From Polyangia bacterium (GTDB lineage Bacteria > Myxococcota_A > Polyangia > Polyangiales > Polyangiaceae): 15,450 bases of DNA. The notes under the pieces were generated by a model. That model had not been told where the DNA came from. It saw nothing but the letters and a program-made list of their open reading frames with translations, and searched no databases. The first letter of the stretch is position 1; every line of letters starts with the position of its first letter. The stretch lies in assembly GCA_030430975.1 (NCBI GenBank), contig JAUIKB010000026.1:1-15450 (forward strand). Reading direction: 5' to 3'. The position numbers and the translations under genes are program-made. This document shows, piece after piece, positions 1-7,359 of this stretch.

Positions 1-643
1 CCGCCTTGCATATCAGAATGCTGTGCCGGTCGAGCCCGCAGGCGTGCTTTCCGGCCATGCCGTCGCGGCAAACGTCACCCGGTGCGGCGACGGAGAGATC
101 GCAGTTGAGCTTGCCTTCGTTGAACTGGCAGCCCAGCGGCCCCCGACATCTGAGGTCGACGACCGTCTTTCCCTTCTGGCAACGCAGCAGAGCATCGCCC
201 TTAACCGTGCACGATTCTGCTTTGTCTGGAAAGCAGGTGTCGCCTACCTGGGCCAGCGAGGTGTCGCATGCGACGCCGGCGCCGCTCGACTTGCAGCCGG
301 CTTGCCCGCGGCAAGGCTCGTGTTGGTACCGCCCCTTGCGGCACACGACCTTGGCCGTGCCATCGGCAGTGCAGCTTGCAGCGCCCTCATCTGAGCTCGA
401 GCAGCGGTCTCCGGCGCGGTTGCCGCTGATGTCACAGACCACTCCGGATTGCGAGCTCGTGCAGCCCTTCGGTCCCCGACACGCGGTGGCGATGTACGAG
501 CCGTTCTCGCAGCTGAGCTGCTGCTTGCCGTCGAGACACGCGGACTCTCCCTTGTCGCAAGATGAGCCGACTTTAGGCTTGCAGCTCGTCAGAAGCAGCG
601 CGCAAACAGCGAGAGCAGCAAAGCGTGTGGTTGACGAGGCCAA
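1..643 (-). CDS. Cys-rich tandem-repeat lipoprotein, 3' end outside window
   Basis: The reverse strand is open without a stop from TTG at 643 to the window edge (214 codons). An in-frame TAA lies three codons upstream, so this TTG, with a GAGG about 12 nt before it, is the most likely start. Residues 1-21 form a lipoprotein signal peptide ending in lipobox LTSC (Cys21), so the product should be lipid-anchored in the envelope. The mature part is a tandem repeat of 52-56 residues: residues 25-76, 77-132, 133-187 and a partial fourth from 188. Each unit starts near [AVP]-G-[DS]-x-C, has six Cys, and carries the core CRGpxGC followed by a CD pair, which suggests three disulfides per unit. No enzymatic motif is visible. 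Role is unknown; a surface adhesion or structural function is only inference. It is divergent from the peroxiredoxin gene with 65 bp between them. Confidence 0.85.
   Translation of the reverse strand, partial: MASSTTRFAALAVCALLLTSCKPKVGSSCDKGESACLDGKQQLSCENGSYIATACRGPKGCTSSQSGVVCDISGNRAGDRCSSSDEGAASCTADGTAKVVCRKGRYQHEPCRGQAGCKSSGAGVACDTSLAQVGDTCFPDKAESCTVKGDALLRCQKGKTVVDLRCRGPLGCQFNEGKLNCDLSVAAPGDVCRDGMAGKHACGLDRHSILICKA
83..571 (-). repeat. Tandem six-Cys protein repeat (3 full units)
   Basis: Three consecutive coding units of about 156-168 bp (571-416, 415-248, 247-83 on the minus strand), with a fourth incomplete unit at 82-1. The units share Cys spacing and the C-R-G-x-x-G-C core but are diverged at the DNA level, so this is an old duplication and not a recent slippage array. 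Confidence 0.75.
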
Positions 644-708
644 GGCTCGACGTTACCTCAGCCAGCCCAGCGATACAGCGATTTCCGCGAGCTGGATCGG
701 GAGAAAAC

Positions 709-1347
709 ATGTCACTACACCTAGGTAGCACCGCGCCAAACTTCGAACAGGCGTCCACCCAAGGCACCATCAACTTCCACGACTGGCTCGGCGATAGTTG
801 GGGGGTGTTGTTCTCGCACCCCAAGGACTACACACCTGTTTGCACCACCGAGTTAGGGCGAGCGGCGCAGCTCAAAGACGAGTTCGCCGGGCGTGGTGTG
901 AAGATGATCGCCGTGAGCGTCGACAGTGTCGAAGATCACAAGGGTTGGATCGGCGACATCGAAGAGACACAGAACACATCCGTCGGGTACCCGATTTTGG
1001 CGGACGCTGATCGCAAAGTCGCGCAGCTGTACGACATGATCCACGAGGAAGCTGACAACACACTGACGGTACGCTCGGTGTTCATCATCGATGCCGCCAA
1101 AAAGGTCCGTGCGATGATCACCTATCCTGCGAGCACGGGGCGAAACTTTGCGGAAATCTTGCGCGTCATCGACTCTCTGCAGCTGACCGATAACTACAAA
1201 GTGGCGACGCCGGTAGACTGGAAGGACGGTGACGATTGCGTCATCGTTCCGTCGATCCAGGACCCAGCGGAGCTCAAAGAGCGCTTCCCCGATGGCTACA
1301 AAGAGGTCCGACCGTACTTGCGGATGGTTAAGCAGCCGGGCAAGTAG
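709..1347 (+). CDS. 1-Cys peroxiredoxin (Prx6-type, AhpC/TSA superfamily)
   Basis: A 212-residue thioredoxin-fold peroxidase that reduces H2O2 and alkyl hydroperoxides in the cytosol. The signature HPKDYTPVCTTE lies at residues 37-48: Thr42 and peroxidatic Cys45 fit PxxxTxxC, and Arg122 (LTVRSVF) is the third conserved active-site residue. The length and the long C-terminal domain (DWKDGDD, then a PSIQDP-like segment and the KEVRPYLR end) match the Prx6 group, not the shorter 2-Cys AhpC. A second Cys at 177 (GDDCVIV) is outside the usual resolving position. The reading frame is open upstream to 625, but ATG 709 is preferred because GGGAG lies 5-6 nt upstream and the family N-terminus begins at this point. 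No signal peptide is present. It is divergent from the Cys-rich lipoprotein and convergent with the VWA gene (4 bp between stops). Confidence 0.95.
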   Translation: MSLHLGSTAPNFEQASTQGTINFHDWLGDSWGVLFSHPKDYTPVCTTELGRAAQLKDEFAGRGVKMIAVSVDSVEDHKGWIGDIEETQNTSVGYPILADADRKVAQLYDMIHEEADNTLTVRSVFIIDAAKKVRAMITYPASTGRNFAEILRVIDSLQLTDNYKVATPVDWKDGDDCVIVPSIQDPAELKERFPDGYKEVRPYLRMVKQPGK

Positions 1348-1351
1348 CCGA

Positions 1352-2707
1352 CTACGAGGCGATCATCAGGCGCTTGGCGCAGGGTTTGGCCTGCTCGTCC
1401 TGTCCCAAGCCAGGCGCCTGAGTTGGGTCGCCGTCGACCGCTGTCAGCTCGCCGCGAACCTTGCGGACGATCAGCTCGTGGAGCTGCCCGCTGGTGAAGT
1501 TCTTGTGCGTGTCGCCGCAGCTGGACTTGACGTCGCCGGCGCCGACAGATGACGCGCCGGCGCCACCGCGCAACACGAACATGTTGGTGCCGCCGGTGTA
1601 CTGGGCGAGCTGCCGCCAGATCGTCTGGCCCGTAGCGTTCATGCCGGACGCAGCGATCGTATAGAAGCGGATGCCGTCGTGCGCTGCTCGGCGCATCGAG
1701 CGCGTGTACGAGACGTCCTGCTGGTAGTCGAGGTGTGGCGGAGCATCACCGATCAGAAAAGCCAGTCGAGCGACCGACTGTTTGCTCCAGTTGAGCTTGG
1801 TGATAGCGGTGTGCACACCCGCGTTGACGCTCTCGGGTTTGTCGCCGCCACCGCTCGCTCGGATGCCGCGGACGGTTTTCGCGAACCGGGAGACATCGCT
1901 CGTGAACTTGTATGTCTTTGTGACGAGTTCGTCGCCGCGGTCTTTGAACTCGACCAGCCCGATGCGCAGTTTGACCTGGGAGTTGTCGAGCATCGAGGTG
2001 ACGTCGCGAATCGTCTTCTTGACGGCACGGATCTCCTCCGACATCGACCCGGTCGAGTCGAGCACGAAGGCGAGATCAACGGTTCGTGAAGCGGGGAGCT
2101 GGCGCGGTGACGTGGTCTTCAGATCGACCTTGGCGTCGGGGGCCTTGGTATCGAACCGCACAGGCTTCGATTTCGTGTCGCACTCCGCTTTCGCGACCAG
2201 CGCACCTTCTTTAAGCCCCTCGGCGTGGGGAAACAGCAGCGCGCGGCCTGACGCCATGGTGGTGAGACGGATCGACTTCTGGTTGGCGTCGGTGATCGAC
2301 ACCGCGCAACCCGGTACCGCCTTGCCCGCAGAGTCTTGAACGGTCAGGAATCGTCGGTTCGATATGTCCACGCGTTCGTGGCCGTTGGCTGTCCTCAGGT
2401 ACGCCAAGAAATCGCGATAGTTCGCGTTGTCGTTCCACTCGCCGGCTTTGACGCCAGCCGTCGCGATGGGACGCCGTTTCGCCGAGGGGGTCGCTGGCGC
2501 TCCCTCTGGCGCGCCCATCGGCGCCTTTTCAACTTCAGCCGCGCCATCACCGTCGCTCAAGTCGTCTGCGCTCTCGGCGTCTGCTCCGGGCTGGGCATAG
2601 CCGGTGCTCGGCTTGCTGGCGGAGGACATCGGCGCCTTGCTAGCGCCACCGCACGCGGCCATCAGTACAGTGCTCAGCGTTACCAGGGATATCGAAGATC
2701 GTTTCAT
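1352..2707 (-). CDS. VWA-domain lipoprotein
   Basis: A 451-residue exported protein. ATG 2707 is preferred over an in-frame GTG at 2722 because GAGG sits 5-6 nt before the ATG and the signal peptide (MKRSS..., lipid-anchored Cys19 in LMAAC) then has normal length. After a low-complexity Ala/Pro/Gly/Ser linker (about 20-85) comes an Ig-like or carboxypeptidase-regulatory-like beta segment (about 115-195, with QDSAGKAVPGCAVS). The von Willebrand factor A domain spans roughly 210-385. Its MIDAS motif is D217-S-T-G-S, in the strand VDLAFVLDSTGSM; the later SGGGDKPE and LIGDAPPH segments fit the other metal-site loops. Such domains bind Mg2+ and partner proteins or surfaces. The tail has Cys residues near the end (SCGD, KPCAK). 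The partner is unknown. The gene faces the peroxiredoxin tail to tail and is divergent from the small secreted protein at 2791. Confidence 0.9.
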   Translation of the reverse strand: MKRSSISLVTLSTVLMAACGGASKAPMSSASKPSTGYAQPGADAESADDLSDGDGAAEVEKAPMGAPEGAPATPSAKRRPIATAGVKAGEWNDNANYRDFLAYLRTANGHERVDISNRRFLTVQDSAGKAVPGCAVSITDANQKSIRLTTMASGRALLFPHAEGLKEGALVAKAECDTKSKPVRFDTKAPDAKVDLKTTSPRQLPASRTVDLAFVLDSTGSMSEEIRAVKKTIRDVTSMLDNSQVKLRIGLVEFKDRGDELVTKTYKFTSDVSRFAKTVRGIRASGGGDKPESVNAGVHTAITKLNWSKQSVARLAFLIGDAPPHLDYQQDVSYTRSMRRAAHDGIRFYTIAASGMNATGQTIWRQLAQYTGGTNMFVLRGGAGASSVGAGDVKSSCGDTHKNFTSGQLHELIVRKVRGELTAVDGDPTQAPGLGQDEQAKPCAKRLMIAS

Positions 2708-2790
2708 TTTCGCCTCACTCACCGGGTAAACGGCGCGAGGTGCCCGGTCTTACACTGAATGTCCAACCCGAGGCTGGCATCTGACTTGGC

Positions 2791-3279
2791 ATGATTCGCC
2801 AGCTCCGATGTCGCCTCGTGCCCTACTCAATAGCGAGCGCTGTGGCATGCAGCCTCGTCACCTTGAGTTCGCCCGACGCCGTCGCCTCCGGCGTGACGCG
2901 AAGCCTCGTTGCAGATCGCGCCGCGCGCGACGCCACCAGTGTTCATCGCCGTCTTAGGACCGCTCGCGCCGTGGGCGATCGCGTTCAGGTCAGGTGTCTG
3001 GATCGCGTGCTCAGTCAGCTCAACGCGCTCGGCGCACGAGCTCGATCCGCGAATCGTCAATCGCATGCGCGGGCGGCGGTGACGGCATCCCTCGAGCGTC
3101 AGCGCGCGGAGTTGGTGGCCGAAGCGCGAGATTGTGCGCGGCGCCCTCGCATACGCCTCGACTGGCCATCACGAACGACCGTCTCGGTTCGAACTCCGGT
3201 GACGGCGCGTTGGGTGATCCTGCCGCACCCCAGCGAGCGGGCGCCCTACGAGTGGCGGATGCAGACCTTTCCAAAGTGA
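2791..3279 (+). CDS. Small secreted helical protein of unknown function
   Basis: A 162-residue product. Residues 1-33 look like a signal peptide: a basic N-terminus RQLRCR, a hydrophobic stretch SIASAVACSLV and a possible cleavage after AVA (residues 30-32). Residues 50-118 are rich in Arg, Ala and Leu with heptad-like spacing and two Cys, at 69 (VRCLDR) and 115 (ARDCAR), which could clip a helical hairpin. The layout GD-x4-CL...LERQRAEL-x-EA-x2-C resembles small exported proteins I associate with myxobacteria, but I cannot name a family. A shorter beta-like tail follows (RTTVSVRTPVTARWVIL). Ribosome binding before ATG 2791 is weak. The last 34 bp overlap, tail to tail, the end of the dehydrogenase gene on the other strand. 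The shadow frames are less protein-like, which supports this frame. Confidence 0.7.
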   Translation: MIRQLRCRLVPYSIASAVACSLVTLSSPDAVASGVTRSLVADRAARDATSVHRRLRTARAVGDRVQVRCLDRVLSQLNALGARARSANRQSHARAAVTASLERQRAELVAEARDCARRPRIRLDWPSRTTVSVRTPVTARWVILPHPSERAPYEWRMQTFPK

Positions 3280-4256
3280 GCGCCGGTCTTGAGGTATCTG
3301 AGCGCCTCAGCAGTGTCCTCGAGCGCAAACGTGCGGTCGATCACTGGGTGAATGCGCGAGGTCTCGAGCGCCCGCATCAGTGAAGCGAACGATTCGCGGT
3401 GCCCGACGACGATGCCTTGAAGCCGGACGTTCTGCATCAGCACCGGCAGCAGGTTGACGGTCCCGGCGGCGCCACTGAGCACGCCGATGATCGAAATCGT
3501 ACCGCCGGGCCGGATGGCGCGCAGCGACTGCTCGAGCGTTCCGCCGCCCCCCACTTCGACAACGTGGTCCACGCCGCGGCGGCCCGTTAGATCCCGCGCG
3601 GCGTCTCCCCACTTGGGGGTCTGCTTGTAGTTGATGGTCGCGTCAGCACCCAAGGCCTTGGCGCGTTCGAGTTTGGCGTCCGAGCTGCTGGTCACGATCA
3701 CACGCGCGCCCATCGCTTTGCCTAGCTGCAGGGCGAAGATAGACACGCCACCGGTGCCCTGGACGAGCACCGTGTCGCCGGCGCGAACGCCGCCATGGGT
3801 GCTCAGCGCGCTCCACGCGGTGACGGCGGCACACGGAAGCGTCGCGGCTTCCTCGTCACTGAGGTAGTCGGGGACGGGCACGGTACCGCTTGCGGCCACG
3901 CACATGGATTCCTGAAGCGTGCCATCGAGTGGTCCACCAAGCGTGGTGCGCAGAATCGCGCGTGTCGGTTCACCGGCGAGCCAAGCCTGCGCGAAGATGG
4001 GACACACGCGGTCCCCGACCTCCACGCCTGTGCCCACCGCGCTCACCGTTCCAACGCCGTCCGAGCAGGGAACGAGCGGCAGCGGCTGGCGCGGGTTGTA
4101 GGCGCCTTGCACCATGAGCAGGTCGCGATAGTTGAGCGACGCGACGCTCATTTTGAGTTGTACTTCGCCGGGGCCCGGCGCCGTAGCCTGTCTTGATGAG
4201 ATTTCGATTCGGTCGAGTCCGAACTCGCCGGTGACAACTACAGCGCGCATCAGCAC
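3246..4256 (-). CDS. Zinc-free medium-chain dehydrogenase/reductase (quinone oxidoreductase-like)
   Basis: A 336-residue cytosolic NAD(P)H-dependent oxidoreductase of the MDR superfamily. The GroES-like N-terminal domain (about 1-130) contains SLNYRDLL, PGxVxxVG-like CSDGVGTVSAVG and GDRV. The Rossmann domain follows, with the dinucleotide loop VQGTGGVS (165-172) and the strand ARVIVTSSS. Where zinc-dependent alcohol dehydrogenases have the C-x-T-D zinc ligand, this has N42-Y-R-D, and the Cys-rich structural-zinc lobe is missing; this fits quinone oxidoreductase or enoyl reductase-like members. The substrate cannot be told from sequence. Start: GTG 4256 has AGGTG 7 nt upstream, while ATG 4250, two codons later, gives the usual MRAVVV beginning; both are possible. 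It lies 25 bp downstream of the 889-codon gene on the same strand, so co-transcription is likely. Confidence 0.9.
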   Translation of the reverse strand: MLMRAVVVTGEFGLDRIEISSRQATAPGPGEVQLKMSVASLNYRDLLMVQGAYNPRQPLPLVPCSDGVGTVSAVGTGVEVGDRVCPIFAQAWLAGEPTRAILRTTLGGPLDGTLQESMCVAASGTVPVPDYLSDEEAATLPCAAVTAWSALSTHGGVRAGDTVLVQGTGGVSIFALQLGKAMGARVIVTSSSDAKLERAKALGADATINYKQTPKWGDAARDLTGRRGVDHVVEVGGGGTLEQSLRAIRPGGTISIIGVLSGAAGTVNLLPVLMQNVRLQGIVVGHRESFASLMRALETSRIHPVIDRTFALEDTAEALRYLKTGAHFGKVCIRHS

Positions 4257-4281
4257 ACCGTAGCACCTAAGACTCGAACAC

Positions 4282-6951
4282 TTACAGTCGGTGTTGCTGT
4301 CGTGCGGCCACGCGATCTAGCAATGCGTAGGCTGCTTGCCAGCCGGGAGTGCGTATCTGAATCAAGCGATGCAGGTACCGCGCTAGCGGATCGATCAGCG
4401 GCTGCACTGTTTGCGGGTCCGCGAACTCCTTTTCGAGCCGGGCGATGGCGCGCTCGCACTCGTTTGGCGGGGCGGCGGTCAGCCACTCGAACGCGCGAGC
4501 GACCCGTGTAGGGTCGCGCTGGACTACGTTCAGGCCCGTCGACGTCGCGCCCGACCGCGCAGCGAGAAGGTCAAATGCGTGACCACGCACGACATTCGGA
4601 GCGCGTTGCCAAACGCGTTCAGCGACCGCGCGTTCTCGTCCGGAAAACGTGTCGCTGACTATGGCGTCGGACAACACGTCGAGGGGCATCGCGTCGATGG
4701 CGGCCGCCTTACTCGGGATGCTACCGCCGGTGTGGCGCCAGGCGTCGCACACGGTCGACCAGCTTCGAGGCGTGAGCTCGGCGTACGGGATCGGAGCGTC
4801 GGTAAGGGCGGAAACCAACAGCGTGCGCAAACATTCGCTAGGGATGTGTCGCCATGCGTTCGTCGAGCCACGCGGTGTGGTCAGGCATTCGGGCAAGTCG
4901 CGCAAAATGGCGTGTTCCCAGACCCTTCGCCAGAAGTCGGTTTGGTTCACGCCGCCCTGGTTCGCGAGCTCCGCGGCTACGTCGAGCGCGCCGGGGCCCG
5001 CCGGTAGCTGCTCGAGCAGGTCCGTGAGCGGGGTCTCATCGATCGCGGCGGCGGCGAGTCGCCATGGCGCGGCCAGCGGGTGATCGAGCGCGCCATGCCG
5101 CTCGCACAGACGTCCGACGACATGATACGTGGCGACCAGCAGCTCTTGATCGCGTGGTCCGGACTGAGAGAACTGCTGGTACAAGACGTCGAGTTCGCGG
5201 CGCAGCTCACTCGGCTCCGTCATCGCCCACGGCACCAAGCTGCCGGTCACGCGGCCTGCGCCTGCTCGTTCCGTGACCGCCCAACAAGCCAACACGAAGC
5301 CTGCTCGCGACAGTTCCGGATCACCCGCCGAAGTAGCGACGGGCCCGTATTCAAATCGGCAACGGAAGACGCCGCTATGGTCTACGAGCAACCGTTGCTG
5401 TTCGTCCCAGAGTTCCCGGGCGACGTCGGTTTCCACCACCGGCGTCGTCGCTTGCGTCGCCAGTTTCAGACCGACGGCCCGAAAGACCAGCTCGAAGGCG
5501 GCGACGCCAGCGGCGCTGGTGGTTTCCGGTAGGTCGAGGGCGGCGCGGATGAGCGATTCGGGTTCCGTTTCTAGCTGCGATTGCAACAGTGGCAACAGCT
5601 GGCGGGCTCGGCGTTGCAACACAGCCTCGCCCCAGACCTCTAGCGGTGACCGAACGAGCGACGAATTCGCTGATGAGGACAGATGCTCACACATCCACCG
5701 TGGCGACACGGCTAGTCGTCTTGCGGAGCCTGTGAGGATCTCTGCATCACGCAGGGCCGCGATCAGCTGATACCCGCCGGGCGGCAGAGCGGCCACCGCC
5801 CGATCGATTTCCGTCGGCGATAGCCGGGTTCCCGCGTCTAAGAGACTCAGGCGTAGCCACTCCGGATCAATAGCCTTGCGGTATCTCTCGGGGACTAGCT
5901 CGAGCCAAGCGGTCTCTGGGCGCGCCGTGGCGAGCGGAAGGGGCACGTCGGTTTGGTTTCGCCGAGCAATATCCAGGAGGATAGCACTAGCGACCTCTGC
6001 GCCGTCGCCTACACGCAAGAGGGACCGCGCATGTCGGCTATCCCGATCGGCGGCACCGCGGAGCTTCTTGTAGACGTGCTGCTGAGCGAGTTCGCGAACC
6101 GATAGTCGACGAACGCTACTGGTGCCGACCTCGTCCATCAGGCCTGCGACGCTCAGAACGGTAGCGAACGTGGCGTGCGGCAATTGCGTGCGCGCGTAAT
6201 CCTGCCACCAACGCTCCGCTGCGTCCGGATCGAACTGGCCGTCGGCGGGAAGTCGCCGCTCGATCCAATCCAGCAGTGCGGCGCGCCAACCATCGTCCGG
6301 GTGGGTGGCGATACGGGTCCAGGTAGCGGGTACGGCCGCCGCGTCCGCCGCGACACACAACGGGGCCCGTCGCGACGACTGTCGCTGTAGCCAGGCTGCG
6401 AACTCGTGGGCCTCCGGCGGTCGTTCGATCTCTACGAATATCGGTCGCTCTGGCTGGAGGGCGGCCGGAAGCTCGGACAGGCGCTCGGCCTGAATGAACT
6501 CGGCTAACCCCCGCGCCCGAAGCCAGAGGCCGGTCAACGTACGTCCAGCACCTGATGCAGCTGTCCAACACAGCCGCCCCCAAGTGGCAGGTTCGCTCAA
6601 GCGGGCGGGGACTCCGGGTGGCAGAGGTTCCAAGAGCAGGTCGAGCGGACGCGCATCAGGCAGTTCCACGAGTTTTAGGACCCGCCGGGTGTCGCTTTGG
6701 GACAGGCCAGCGGCTCTGCGAACAGTGGAAACCTCGCATCCCAGCAGCTCGGCCAGCACAGGCTGGACCGCCTCGCGGCTGCGCAGCCACTCCAGTTCTA
6801 TATCCCGGTCCAGCTTGCTGAACAGCGAGGCCAGTGACCGAGCTGCCGGTTGGATCTCTTGTGGCCATCCGGGATGGCTCAAGGCACGTCGAGCGAGTTC
6901 TCCGAACGACCGGACGTCGCCGTCCTCCATCAACACTCGCAGCCAGCCCAT
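4282..6951 (-). CDS. Large uncharacterised protein with degenerate P-loop-like motif
   Basis: An 889-residue protein that I cannot assign to a named family. Residues 14-82 form a helical N-terminal module (FGELARRAL, SLASLFSKLDR). At 129-139, WTAASGAGRTL resembles a Walker A loop but has Ala131 for the first Gly and Arg137 for the catalytic Lys. Residues 170-176 (PIFVEIE) could be the Walker B strand and 197-203 (PLCVAAD) a sensor-1-like strand. LLDWIERRLP at 227-235 opens a long helical region to the C-terminus with no recognised repeat. This order suggests a diverged STAND/AAA-type NTPase fold, possibly with weak or no hydrolysis; that is inference. No signal peptide or membrane segment is seen, so it is probably cytosolic. 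ATG 6951 has a weak GGGGA 13 nt upstream; ATG 6930 (MEDGDVRSF) is a fair alternative. Downstream, on the same strand, is the dehydrogenase. Confidence 0.85.
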   Translation of the reverse strand: MGWLRVLMEDGDVRSFGELARRALSHPGWPQEIQPAARSLASLFSKLDRDIELEWLRSREAVQPVLAELLGCEVSTVRRAAGLSQSDTRRVLKLVELPDARPLDLLLEPLPPGVPARLSEPATWGRLCWTAASGAGRTLTGLWLRARGLAEFIQAERLSELPAALQPERPIFVEIERPPEAHEFAAWLQRQSSRRAPLCVAADAAAVPATWTRIATHPDDGWRAALLDWIERRLPADGQFDPDAAERWWQDYARTQLPHATFATVLSVAGLMDEVGTSSVRRLSVRELAQQHVYKKLRGAADRDSRHARSLLRVGDGAEVASAILLDIARRNQTDVPLPLATARPETAWLELVPERYRKAIDPEWLRLSLLDAGTRLSPTEIDRAVAALPPGGYQLIAALRDAEILTGSARRLAVSPRWMCEHLSSSANSSLVRSPLEVWGEAVLQRRARQLLPLLQSQLETEPESLIRAALDLPETTSAAGVAAFELVFRAVGLKLATQATTPVVETDVARELWDEQQRLLVDHSGVFRCRFEYGPVATSAGDPELSRAGFVLACWAVTERAGAGRVTGSLVPWAMTEPSELRRELDVLYQQFSQSGPRDQELLVATYHVVGRLCERHGALDHPLAAPWRLAAAAIDETPLTDLLEQLPAGPGALDVAAELANQGGVNQTDFWRRVWEHAILRDLPECLTTPRGSTNAWRHIPSECLRTLLVSALTDAPIPYAELTPRSWSTVCDAWRHTGGSIPSKAAAIDAMPLDVLSDAIVSDTFSGRERAVAERVWQRAPNVVRGHAFDLLAARSGATSTGLNVVQRDPTRVARAFEWLTAAPPNECERAIARLEKEFADPQTVQPLIDPLARYLHRLIQIRTPGWQAAYALLDRVAARQQHRL

Positions 6952-7359
6952 ACTGAACGCTCATTCCCCGGATATGCGTGCACGCCCTGAACGCGCGGTA
7001 CCCTAAACACCCGTGCTGCGCGGCAGGGTGGGCCCACGGGCTCGCTTGGGATGCAAAGTGCAGCAACTTAACATACTGGGTGCATAATGCAATAGGATGC
7101 GTAAAAACTGTTTAACAACAAACGGTTAGAGTTGGTTGCTGAGTGGCCGCTCGGGCGCGGCAAGGCGGTGTGGCTGCTCGGTTCGGCCAGCGCAAGCCGA
7201 AGTACCGCACGGCTGCGCAGGTTCGCGTGGACGCCCCGGGCGAGTACTGGACGGATGGGCGGTTCGCCGAGACGGACCCGTCTCCGGCCACTGTAGAGAT
7301 CACCAGTGTTGTGTGTTCAGGTCTAGGCCTGGCGCGGCTCGAACCGATATGCTCCGCGC
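6952..7359. other. 408-bp non-coding control region with AT-rich island
   Basis: This gap separates the divergent starts at 6951 (minus) and 7360 (plus). No convincing ORF is seen in it. GC-rich flanks enclose an AT-rich island (about 7060-7130) that stands out from the surroundings. It contains a perfect palindrome GTGGGCCCAC (7028-7037), TGCATaATGCA (7081-7091), two copies of ATGCAA (7051-7056 and 7087-7092), and an imperfect hairpin AACTGTTT/AAACGGTT (7106-7113 and 7120-7127, six-base loop, one G-U pair). On the plus strand TTAACA (7068-7073) precedes TAGGAT (7093-7098) with a 19-bp spacer, a weak sigma70-like match. Promoters for both flanking genes probably lie here, but exact sites cannot be fixed by eye. 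Confidence 0.45.

Noticed and set aside
625..708. Extension of the peroxiredoxin ORF to 625
   Set aside because: It has no SD support and would add residues absent from the family. It also overlaps the divergent lipoprotein start.
6..728. 240-codon plus-strand ORF over the left edge
   Set aside because: It is antisense to the six-Cys repeat lipoprotein, whose lipobox and repeat structure are clear. Its composition (Ser, Pro, Arg rich, no domain) is typical of a shadow frame.
1782..2339. 185-codon plus-strand ORF opposite the VWA gene
   Set aside because: It is antisense to the VWA domain with its DSTGS motif, and has no features of its own.
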